Assembly (NCBI GenBank): GCA_027490995.1
Contig: JAIXWY010000004.1
Location: 1-64,000, forward strand
Direction: 5' to 3'
DNA from: Opitutaceae bacterium
GTDB lineage: Bacteria > Verrucomicrobiota > Verrucomicrobiia > Opitutales > Opitutaceae
Length of the DNA stretch: 64,000 nt
Shown here piece after piece: positions 9,101 through 15,013 of this stretch (positions within the stretch are counted from its first letter, which is position 1; each line of letters begins with the position of its first letter). The notes under the pieces are model-generated. The model did no database searches and was not told the origin of the DNA. It saw nothing but the letters and a program-made list of their open reading frames with translations. The position numbers were made by a program, and so were the translations under genes.

Positions 9101-10808
9101 TGACCGTGTAGGAGGTCGCCGTGGTCACCGCACCGGCCAAGGCGCCGGCCCGGATGGAGGCGGCTTCCTTGGCGGTGGCGGCGGTCGTGGCGGTGACGCT
9201 GGTCGCGTCGCCCAAACCGGACGTCTGCGTGGCCAGCATTTCGGCCGTGTCGGTGACGCTGTAGACGAGGCTGGTGCCGGAGCGGACGAAGGTGGACGTA
9301 TCGAGGACGGCGTCGAGAGCGGCCGCCTGACCCGCGTTCGCGGCGGTCGTGGCGGTGATCTTGCTGGCCTTGTCGAAGATCGCCTTGGAGCCGAGCGCGA
9401 GGTTAGCGGCGGTGTCGCTGATGGAGTAGGAAACCTGCGAACTGATCGCGAGGGCCTCCCGCGCCTGAGCAACGGTGAGCGTGCCCGTGATCGTGGCGGA
9501 CAGACCCTGGATCGCGGTGCCGGCGGCGAGGAGGTTAGCGAGCGTGTCGCTGAGGACGACGGTAGCGGAGCCCGCCTTGGTGCCGAGGGCTTGGAAGCCG
9601 GCCACGGACGTGTTGATCGTCAGCGTATCGCCGGTGGCAGCCGAGAGGCTGGTGATGCCGGCGATTTGATCAGCGGAGAGCTTCAGCGAAACATTGCCCG
9701 CGCCGCCGACGGCGTCGATGCGCAGCGTGCCGAGCGTGTTCAGGGAAAGCGTGCCGAAGTCGACCGAGCCACCCGCGGTGGACTCGACGGTCAGCGTATT
9801 GGTGCCCGACTGGCCGGTGATGGCCGCGAGGCCATTGGTGATGTACGTGGCGAGGTCGCCGCCGGCGATCGTCAAGCTTGCTCCGTTCAGCACCACGTTC
9901 TCGGCGCCGACGAGGTTGGACGACGTGGCGACGTTGCCGGTGCCGGAGATGATGACCGAGTCGACGCCAGCGCCGAGGCTGAGTGCATCGCTCGCGCCGA
10001 AGTTACCGGAGTCGAAGATGACGGTGTCATTGCCGGAACCGCCGAGCACGTTGTCCGCGCCGGAGCCGACGTTGACCGTATTCGTGCCGCTCGTGTAGAG
10101 CGTCACGCTATCGTTGCCCGCGCCCGTAGAGATGCTATTGTTTCCGCTGCCGACGACCGAGATGTCGTCGCTCGCGCCGCCGGCGATCAGGACGATCTTG
10201 GCGTTACCGGAGACGATGAATCCGCCGTCGGACGTGACGGCGTCGGTCTCGAGGACAACGTTGGCTGTTCCCGAATTGCCGGCCGTGACGGTCACAGCAT
10301 TGGAGCCGGCGATGGCGTTATTCTGTACGATCTGCGCAGCCGTGACCGTGAAGTTGGTGACGGGCGGCGGATTCTGAGAGATGGCCTGCTCGACGGACGC
10401 CGGAACCTGCGTGAACTGAAGCTGGGCGTACGTGTTCTGCGCGGGCAGCGCAGTGCCGCCCGACGTGCTACCCGGGTTGAGGAGCAAGTCGTAGTTGTAG
10501 GCCGGGACGGAGCCGCCGCTGTTGATCGGCTTCGCGTTGAGCAGGTCGCCGCCGGCGGCGACCACAGTGCCGAACTGCGAGTTCGCGCCGAAGATGAGCG
10601 TCGGGATCGCGGTGTCGCTAGTATTAATATCACCGATGACTACGCCGGTCTGGACCTGCACATTGACGGCGGAAATGCCCACCACGCCATTGCTGCCGCT
10701 AAAGACCGTGTTGCCCATGCCGATGCGTCCAAAGGCGGAGCCATTTGTGTTGGCCGGGTCCGCTACAATCGTAAGTCGTTGAACATCAGCAACATTGTTA
10801 CCACCCAA
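1..10808 (-). CDS. Giant repeat-rich surface/secreted protein (RTX-like and beta-strand repeats), partial
   Basis: I see a single open frame of about 3,610 codons from 10832 to the window edge with no internal stop, so the C-terminus lies outside. From the N-terminus there is a unique part of about 150 residues. Next comes a glycine/aspartate-rich RTX-like stretch near 10200-9950, with motifs such as GSGNNSISTGAGNDSV and GGSGNDTVIF. More than twenty repeats with the core YxISDTAANLAAA follow at about 9690-4270, then about seventeen copies of a 56-60-residue repeat with the core GLGDEAVTLSDTTLAAADLNTLDG. Proteins of this build are usually adhesins, S-layer-like proteins or type I-secreted proteins, and no N-terminal signal peptide is visible. 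The start is unclear. An in-frame TGA lies at 10833-10835, the first possible start is TTG at 10808 and the first ATG is at 10718. No Shine-Dalgarno sequence precedes any of these, so the 5' end may be truncated. The exact function is unknown. Confidence 0.85.
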   Translation of the reverse strand, partial: MGGNNVADVQRLTIVADPANTNGSAFGRIGMGNTVFSGSNGVVGISAVNVQVQTGVVIGDINTSDTAIPTLIFGANSQFGTVVAAGGDLLNAKPINSGGSVPAYNYDLLLNPGSTSGGTALPAQNTYAQLQFTQVPASVEQAISQNPPPVTNFTVTAAQIVQNNAIAGSNAVTVTAGNSGTANVVLETDAVTSDGGFIVSGNAKIVLIAGGASDDISVVGSGNNSISTGAGNDSVTLYTSGTNTVNVGSGADNVLGGSGNDTVIFDSGNFGASDALSLGAGVDSVIISGTGNVATSSNLVGAENVVLNGASLTIAGGDLATYITNGLAAITGQSGTNTLTVESTAGGSVDFGTLSLNTLGTLRIDAVGGAGNVSLKLSADQIAGITSLSAATGDTLTINTSVAGFQALGTKAGSATVVLSDTLANLLAAGTAIQGLSATITGTLTVAQAREALAISSQVSYSISDTAANLALGSKAIFDKASKITATTAANAGQAAALDAVLDTSTFVRSGTSLVYSVTDTAEMLATQTSGLGDATSVTATTAATAKEAASIRAGALAGAVTTATSYTVSDTFANIAASAGVGAELSALNAASSLTITDKVTDVTALQAVNSALLATAGGLTKVNAGYTLEEQYSDLVGNTTEANAAGAVTVTNTLNVTEANAIEALSNTGTNRYALSDSTIALLGASSVLVTGASTVNSNSASLTVSEINSLASKFGATKFVDTSLTVVGTAAELATLSSGAVAEIASAGAGGTLVYTAGSKASLADIVALRAALGTANLGLLPAYTITDTVANLTAGANDTAQLAVLNSAAAVVVSDVATVSQVSNLNAKLLGATGGLAAVAAGYTLTDSASNLASSTAGTDLIVDGAAKVNVTGNASIAQANTIVARFGISGAAAVLGTDVVYTLRDTASNLIAGGNATIVDGATGFSTSTSSVTVSTADALLAKPKFDKVYAISDNVSVLKGSAAPLLATLAGATSVTLRDSVANIGTADGDLARARAGSVTVVDSLAALTGATDAVKNAATRFELNSSANIATDIAAVNALSAIKPTIYTIAAASNAQLTSTASGVSTFVANAASVSVTGTVSVAQATTLLGRVTGSISYDVADTAANLANAASTVLAPDTTGATISGSTVVNAAQAATLNGRSIVGYTISDTAANISAATSTVVLGAAGGTGSGVTITDAGQANLSVAVAAKVYGAVGQSAGNYTITDTAANLAGANPSLIGFSAGVSASSAATAVQANAIATFRSMGTITFDVSDTATNLASPLNAAGVNAARNLSVSTGSATLAEAVAIQAATNSGTVSYAISDNATGLVANGIASASATVKANSIAAIEGASGTVTVTGTVTAAQAVSIAPLTKVVAYSISDTAAGLGASSVTASALSEATNITVTDTANAALATRLITAGNAGTVTIATVSDTSANLAAVTRASDDVITNVIATTNSTVAQATAIVALGASAGTKTYTLSDTAANLAAASSTLLANADRITGATVDIIVSDAATVAQASTIRGANSDVRYSISDTYSNLMANSDVAGDVDADSVVTSATKVTVSDGALTGAQAAALLAVDPASTTKYVYSIVDNDAGLVSTMVASPASLLAASSVMGSQGIALNFKNVAGSIALVATPAALATYPSEFQATSVRQALVVDLAEINSKPLVYSTLPPNKVLWVKDTFANLNTGNALVAGAAAVEVTDAITISQAATVNGFLALPTDTIYNLADTAANLAAAGAPVLNLAGMATATTDATFAQAAAISASSTKLSYNVSGADTTFDATGLAKANNITVTGTAGLSAANAALALGAANTGTTTIARVVGSAADLAALTKGANDTITTAAITANTAATVSQAAKIQTLATTATYALNDTAANLAAAASAVLNGAANNGTAKAIVASSAATVAQATTIDAATPANADTVYAISDTAANLLAADVALLARSSGTIAVSGSTITAGEATSLRALDTANTTFAIDVASKAIRDTGANLLLSANAAAVSGSAGITVDDAVTVASASAIRTLAGALPVTYSLADSFNVLGLMSNLALVNAAVNVTVTSNLTVAQAAIADAWTNTGTIGFNISDNAASLAAARLAASPLLTTATTVTLTGNATVAQAAAISEIAKLTGGYAISDTPAQVYGALNSINGTNTNDRGSLLGASSIALSAPATIAQVLGSSSERGLASISGLSYRIVDTGAALATALGGTSAANIVAATEVTLSNFAGITIAQYNTLVNNLGTKFKGHDHDGNPSTAGRYYITDSAENLVRATASVITGATTLVVRDSFAGLITNFGLADVKSVLSLTNVNVEITDSSLTVAQYSAIDSQNGTGVITGPANLSGSATDLLSLGSSVLGAAERTSITVTGASAAAADLNAIDAATTAPVNATAVATITGNAADLVNATDDQVALDTAADAILTVNVGSVTVAQANALSGATTGVVTATISDNGMAALNTLSSDSTINAFAVTVTGTANAADLLSLDGKTSVLVNATGVTNLTGTIPNIQSVVASGATLSISGTYGITLDAASGVAASDLNSLDAGTSGMVNATAVTSIVGSVADLINATDDQAQLDTGANVELTLTSASATAANLNTLDGVTGGVVNAASVTSLSGTAAAANTAYAANGTGQISGLGDEAVVLSDTTAAAADLNTLNSNTSGTIDASTVTTITGTATAVDATLSAAASQISGLGNEAVTLSDTSLGASVLNALDGKTTGVVNAGSVTALSGSLADVNAAYAANTAGTISGLGDEAVTVSDGSINALDLNTLDKLTSGLITATAATTISGTIEQLLDSTKNAGAIAVAAGVNLTTTNANALAADLNTLDSRTTGVLNAGTVTTVTGAIAEALTAYGAAGISGLNDEAVVLTDTVVLAADLNSLDGLTSGTINAASVTGINGSAAATTTALQSTQISNLGNEAVNLTDATISAAALNTLDGLTGGAINAATVTLITGSTAAVTTSLQSTGITGLGNEDVTIDDLTVGAANLNTLDALTTGLVDAGSVTTLTGAATAAITALTSTGIFNLGNEAVTLNDVTLAAATLNTLNGATFGVVNASSVTTLTGSTADATTAYNAGLAGEISGLGNEAVTLNDLTLAVAALNTLNGLTMGVVNAGSVTTLTGSTADAITAYDAALSLGEISGLGNEAVTLNDATLGAAALNTLNGLTAGVIDASSVGVLTGAAAAVNTAYAAGVAGEISGLGDETVGLSDTTLAVSVLQTVNNNTIGVVDANSILTLQGTAVAANQVYSDWWGPGDYIGLGDEAVTLTETTVAAADLNTLNGWTSGTINAGSVTTVTGSTANATTAFNAGVAGDISNLGNEAVTLSDTTVAAAALNTLDGLTSGQINAGTVTTITGSTADATTAYNSTGASGIAGLGDEAVTINDATLAAADLNTLDGKTSGQINAASVTTLTGTTSAVTASYNSTGASGIAGLGDEAVTISDTTLAAADLNTLEGKTTGIIDATTVGTLTGLAADVNTTYFGGGISNLGDEAVTLSDTSLAASVLNTLNLNTTGVVNASSVTTLTGAAVDVNTAYTQNGLGTISGLADEAVTLSDTTLAASVLNTVNSNTTGVVNANSVTTLTGAAADVNTAYTQNGLGTISGLADEAVTLSDTT
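4270..9690 (-). repeat. Coding repeats, ISDTAANLAAA class
   Basis: More than twenty degenerate in-frame repeats of about 45-50 codons in the giant gene. The pattern is T-V-A-Q-A-x-x-I, then Y-x-I-S-D-T-A-A-N-L-A-A-A, then a short T-V-T strand. DNA identity between units is low, so these are older than the left-hand repeats. Alternating short hydrophobic strands suggest a repetitive beta-rich fold; this is inference. Confidence 0.75.
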
Positions 10809-10835
10809 AAGGACGCCGAAGAAAAAACGTATTCA

Positions 10836-11073
10836 GAAAATCATGAAGAATAGGACTTTACGAGTGCACAGAATTGGCCTTATCCCTGAGTGGTGCAGGA
10901 TTTCTGCTAATTAATAGGGTGTTACTCACCAGAGTATCCGACTACTTTAATTACCAGCTACTTATGCACGAAACATCCTTCTGCTTTTGCCCTTTGAGGC
11001 TCTGTGAGGCGCGAACAGCCAATGTTCTGCAGTTTCCTGGTGCATCCACATTATTGAGACTGGGAGTGCGGCG
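10836..11073. other. A+T-richer intergenic gap between the giant gene and the integrase
   Basis: By eye this stretch of about 240 bases is clearly richer in A+T than both flanks. Read on the minus strand in the giant gene's frame it contains a TAA and then an ATG-ATT-TTC-TGA, so it cannot supply an N-terminus in that frame. I see no tRNA, no clear direct repeats matching the far side of the integrase, and no convincing gene. It probably holds the promoters of both neighbours or a junction left by integration. Confidence 0.6.
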
Positions 11074-12273
11074 ATGAAGCTAGTTTTTTCCGATACGTTG
11101 CTAGCGGGGCTGGCGGCCGGCGATTCACGAGGGAAACGGCACTTTGTTGACCTGGCGCAGCGAGGGCTGGTCTTCGAACTGACCCCAAGTGGCGGGTATT
11201 TTCACTTCCGCTACACGTTCTGCGGTCGTCAGAAATTGCTCAGCCTCGGAAAGCTCGGCGAGACTGATGTCGCCGCCGCGCGGACCAAGGCAGGCGAGTT
11301 CGCCCACCTGTTGCTCGACGGCGTCGATCCGGCCGTCGCTCGCGGGCCCAAGTTCAAGACCCCGACCCTGGCGGAGTTCGTTGAGCAGAAGTATCTGCCT
11401 CACATTCGAACCTACAAAACCACCGATACCAATGACTTAAACTACTTTAAGAACCACCTCCTGCCGGCTTTCGGCGTCTGGCCGCTCAACACGATTCGTC
11501 GCGGCGATGTTTCCAGTTTTGTGAGCCGCAAGCTGGAGGCCGGGCTCAAGCCGGGCTCGATCAACCGTTACATCGTCGCGTTGCGACATGCGCTGGGTCT
11601 GGCAGTGCAGTGGGAGATTCCGGGCATGGATCGCAATCCGCTGCAGAAGTACCCGCTGCTGAAGGAGAACAATCTGATCACACGGTTCCTGTCCGAGGAG
11701 GAGACACAGCGGTTGAAGACGGCCCTGCACGAGAGCGAGAACCAGCATTTGGCGGCGATTGTCGGGCTCTTGCTGGTGACGGGAGCGCGCAAGAGCGAGG
11801 TGCTGCGGGCACGGTGGGAGCAGTTCGACCTGGATCGGCGGCAGTGGCGTGTGCCGAAGGCGAAGTCCGGATATCATCGGTTTATCCCGATCAGCGACGT
11901 GGCGCTGCAGATCCTCGCGGAGCGTCGCGCTCTGGGACTCGATTCGCCGTGGCTCTTTCCGAGTCCGGCGACGGGCAAGCCGTTCGTGGAGATTTTTAAT
12001 TCGTGGAATACGGCGCGCCGTCGGGCGGGGCTCAAGGATCTCCGCGTTCACGACCTGCGCCATTCGTTCGCCTCAGCCTTGGTGAACGGGGGCACGCCGC
12101 TGTACGAGGTGCAGAAGCTACTTGGCCACTCCAGCATCCGCACTACGGAGCGTTACGCCCATCTGGCCCCGGAGCGTTTGATCAACTCGATGAAGATTTC
12201 CGATCACGCGTTCGGTGACGTTGCCCTGACGGTCGCGGAGGCGGGCCCGGTGCAGTTCGAGCTTTTCGAGTAA
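11074..12273 (+). CDS. Tyrosine-type site-specific recombinase/integrase
   Basis: A 399-residue protein with the layout of phage/island integrases. It has an N-terminal Arm-type DNA-binding region (about residues 1-90, including GRQKLLSLGKLGE), a SAM-like core-binding domain (about 97-190) and a C-terminal catalytic domain. The full catalytic set is visible: R239 in TGARKSEVL, K264, H326-x-x-R329 in HDLRH, H352 in LGHSS and the nucleophile Y361 in TERYAHL. It should therefore be active. The ATG at 11074 has a GGAG about 8 bases upstream. It stands alone, with no excisionase, transposase or phage genes nearby. Its substrate could be an island end, or sites in the adjacent repeat gene; neither is shown by the sequence. 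Confidence 0.92.
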   Translation: MKLVFSDTLLAGLAAGDSRGKRHFVDLAQRGLVFELTPSGGYFHFRYTFCGRQKLLSLGKLGETDVAAARTKAGEFAHLLLDGVDPAVARGPKFKTPTLAEFVEQKYLPHIRTYKTTDTNDLNYFKNHLLPAFGVWPLNTIRRGDVSSFVSRKLEAGLKPGSINRYIVALRHALGLAVQWEIPGMDRNPLQKYPLLKENNLITRFLSEEETQRLKTALHESENQHLAAIVGLLLVTGARKSEVLRARWEQFDLDRRQWRVPKAKSGYHRFIPISDVALQILAERRALGLDSPWLFPSPATGKPFVEIFNSWNTARRRAGLKDLRVHDLRHSFASALVNGGTPLYEVQKLLGHSSIRTTERYAHLAPERLINSMKISDHAFGDVALTVAEAGPVQFELFE

Positions 12274-12406
12274 CGCCCACCGCGGGTGTGTCCGCCTACG
12301 TCCGCGTGCGGGGGCGGGGCGGGGCGCGTTTGGCGCGAACTGCGGTGGGGCGCGGCGGGCGCGGTGAGCCGCAGGCCGCGGTCCGATCGCAACGCGAGGG
12401 GGAAAA

Positions 12407-14863
12407 CTAGCGTCGCGAGGCGGTGCCGAAATCGAGCAGCACGGCCCACGCATAGAGCAGGGTGCTGCGCCCGCGGCGGCCGGCCGCGCGGTGATGCATC
12501 GCCTGTACGTAGACGCGGTCGCTGCGGGTGCGCGCCGGGAGGTGCGCGTAGGCCCGGGTCTCGGCAAGGTGCACCTGGTAGTGATACTCGAGCGACGTTT
12601 CCACGATCAGGTACGCGAGGATCACCCACGGGGTCAGCCAGCCGAGGCTCTCGCCGTGGCGCGCCCGAAACGCCGCATTCATCCGCCAGTCAGCCCATGG
12701 CCGCGTGAGCGCGGCGCGCAGGCTAAAGCAGCAGGCTCCGCCGTGCGGGCCGAAGAAGTAGCGCGCCGCGTTGCCGTTGCGCCAGAAATAGCGACACATC
12801 GCACCGAAGGTGTCGCGACCGTGGTCGTGCCAGGCCACCAGTGCAGGATCGTACCGAAGGGTGTAGCCCGCCGCACGGATGCGACGGGTGAGGTCGACGT
12901 CCTCGCCGTTGGGGAGTTCCGGATCGAAGCCGCCGCTGCGGCGGTACGCCTCGGCCCGGACCAGGATCGCGGCGCTGTAAAGCCACTCGCGCTCCTCCGC
13001 GACCGCATCCTGCTGGGCCCAGAAGTTCGCGTAGTCGGTCACCTTCCCAAAGAAACGCTGGCTCTTGCCGGGCAGGCGGGGTCCGAGCGCGCCGAGGCGC
13101 GGGTCGAGGTCCAGCCGCGCCGCACACCCGAGCAGGAATTCCGGTGCCAGTTCCACGTCGTCATCCACGAACAGGAACCACTCGCCGCGCGCGCGCTCGA
13201 CCCCGAGGCACCGCGTCTTGGGCGGGATCTCACGTTGCGCGAGCGCGACGGGCACGATCGGGAGGTGCGGGTGCGCTGCGGCCACGGGACCAGCTTCGGT
13301 GCCAACGAGCACGATCTCCCATGGCAGTCCGGCAACGGGAGCCTGGGCGCGGAGCGAGCGTAGCGTTCCAGCCACGCGTTCCGGCCGGCCCATCGGAATG
13401 ATCACCGAAAGCCGCGGCGCAGGCGTGGCGGCAGCCCCGGGTGCGACCGCTGCGGGGGCTGGGGTGAGCGTCGCGGATGTGGCATCCGGCGCAGGGGCCG
13501 GTGTTGCGGTTGCGGCCTCCGTTGTCGGGCCGCTCGGCTCAGGGTGGGCACGCGGGCTGGCCGCGGGAGCGGGCGTGGCGACCGGTGCGTGGGGCGGCGC
13601 GAGGAGTGATTGGATGATCTGCAGTCGCGCGAAGCGGTCCGCGTTGAGGTACAGCACCTCGTGCTGGAGCCGGTCGGTGAGTGCGGCGGCGGCGAGCGGC
13701 GTGGCGATGGCGACCGCCACGGCGGCGCGGTGGCCGCCGAGTACGTCGCGGGCGGCCTGCTGCACGCTCGCGAGCGGCACCTCAGTCACGCAGAGCAGCC
13801 GATCAAAAAGGCAGTGCCACTGGCAGCCGGCGCAGGCCGGCAGCCCTTGGACGACCTTGACGTGGGCCGCCGCGGGGTGGAATCGACTGCGCTGGCCGCC
13901 CCCGAAGATCGCGACGGTCGGGGTGCCGAGTCCCGCGGCGAGGTGTGCGTAGGCCGTGTCGTGGCACACCAGCAGATCCGCGTGGGCGAGGGTGGCGGCG
14001 AGGCGCGGCAGCTCATCGGTGCGGAAACGACGAATCGCGGTCTGCTCTCCGGCCGGCAGGTCGGCCAGGTAAGGTGCATCGCCCGGACCCTCGATCCAGA
14101 CGACCTCCGCGCCCTGGCCCCGCCACTCCTGAGCGAGTGCGATGAAGCGATCCAGCGGCCACGCGCGGCGAGGGTCTCCGCCGACTCCCGGGGCGAGTGC
14201 CACCTGCCGCGGTGTGGGGGCGCGTTCCGCCGTGGCGTGGAGGGGTCGCGGGAGTGGCGGCACGGGCGACCAGAGTGGCGGCGAGGTCACTTCGGCCAGG
14301 CTCGGCTCCAGCAGCGTGAACAACGCGAGCAGCTGCGCGGCCTCGGCGCGCTCGAACGAAGGGGCGCGCGTGGCGGTAAACGACGGGTGATCGGCGCCGG
14401 CGAGCCGTTGGGCATCGTTGACCAAGGGCTGACGGGTCGGCAGCGCTTCGAAGCCGAAGCGTTGCGTGGCCGGGGCAACGATGGCGGTGAAGTCGCCGAC
14501 CCAGTTGCGGCTGACCAAACCCAGCACCGACGCGTCCCACCGAGTGGCCCGCAGAAAATCGTGCCACCACTGCAGGCGGCGGCGCAGATCCTCACTCCAC
14601 ACCTCGTGCGCATGCAGCGGGAAGGGCAGCAGGACCAAACGTCCCGGATGCGCGGCGAGGCGCGCCGCCTCATCGGCGGGTGATGCCTCGTTCCAGCGCG
14701 GCGTGAAGACCTCGCCCCCGATCACGGAGGCGATCACCTCCCGGGTGGCGCAGACGTGCCAGACCAGCCGGACGTCGGGACGCCGGCGGAGGAGTTCTTG
14801 GACAACCCCGGCGGCGATCAGCTGATCGCCGAGGGCGTCGGGTTTAGAAAGTAGCACCCTCAT
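12407..14863 (-). CDS. Glycosyltransferase fusion: GT9 (heptosyltransferase-like) plus GT2
   Basis: About 818 residues with two catalytic units. Residues 1 to about 425 are GT9/heptosyltransferase-like: the start MRVLLSKPDALGDQL, then APGVGGDPRRAWP, and CHDTAYAHLAAGLGTPTVAIFG for the nucleotide-sugar site. An Ala/Pro/Thr-rich linker of about 60 residues follows. From about 490 a GT2 domain begins with RLSVIIPMGRPERV; it has the metal-binding FVDDDVELAPE and the acceptor-site motif NGEDVDLTRRIRAAG. A hydrophobic stretch, LTPWVILAYLIVE, near the C-terminus may anchor it at the inner membrane. It probably builds lipopolysaccharide core or another envelope glycan. The ATG at 14863 was preferred to the GTG at 14869; neither has a strong ribosome-binding site. 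It is convergent with the integrase and divergent from the sigma-54 regulator. Confidence 0.85.
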   Translation of the reverse strand: MRVLLSKPDALGDQLIAAGVVQELLRRRPDVRLVWHVCATREVIASVIGGEVFTPRWNEASPADEAARLAAHPGRLVLLPFPLHAHEVWSEDLRRRLQWWHDFLRATRWDASVLGLVSRNWVGDFTAIVAPATQRFGFEALPTRQPLVNDAQRLAGADHPSFTATRAPSFERAEAAQLLALFTLLEPSLAEVTSPPLWSPVPPLPRPLHATAERAPTPRQVALAPGVGGDPRRAWPLDRFIALAQEWRGQGAEVVWIEGPGDAPYLADLPAGEQTAIRRFRTDELPRLAATLAHADLLVCHDTAYAHLAAGLGTPTVAIFGGGQRSRFHPAAAHVKVVQGLPACAGCQWHCLFDRLLCVTEVPLASVQQAARDVLGGHRAAVAVAIATPLAAAALTDRLQHEVLYLNADRFARLQIIQSLLAPPHAPVATPAPAASPRAHPEPSGPTTEAATATPAPAPDATSATLTPAPAAVAPGAAATPAPRLSVIIPMGRPERVAGTLRSLRAQAPVAGLPWEIVLVGTEAGPVAAAHPHLPIVPVALAQREIPPKTRCLGVERARGEWFLFVDDDVELAPEFLLGCAARLDLDPRLGALGPRLPGKSQRFFGKVTDYANFWAQQDAVAEEREWLYSAAILVRAEAYRRSGGFDPELPNGEDVDLTRRIRAAGYTLRYDPALVAWHDHGRDTFGAMCRYFWRNGNAARYFFGPHGGACCFSLRAALTRPWADWRMNAAFRARHGESLGWLTPWVILAYLIVETSLEYHYQVHLAETRAYAHLPARTRSDRVYVQAMHHRAAGRRGRSTLLYAWAVLLDFGTASRR

Positions 14864-15013
14864 ACCCACGAGCAGGAGCCAGCAGGCGGGTAAGGGAAGG
14901 GCGGTGCAAACGAAAAACCCCCGGCGCTCCGGCGCGGTCGGACCGAGCCGCAGGTGGGGTGGCTGCGGAAATCGGATCGACCCGCGCGACGGATCGCGGC
15001 ATGACGGGCGGCG

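Noticed and set aside
1-10300. Regular direct repeats that could suggest a CRISPR array or satellite.
   Set aside because: The units are in-frame coding repeats of about 45-60 codons without spacers of constant size, and no cas gene is present.
10874-11077. A 67-codon frame with TTG start overlapping the integrase start.
   Set aside because: No ribosome-binding site, no recognisable protein features, and it lies in A+T-rich intergenic DNA.
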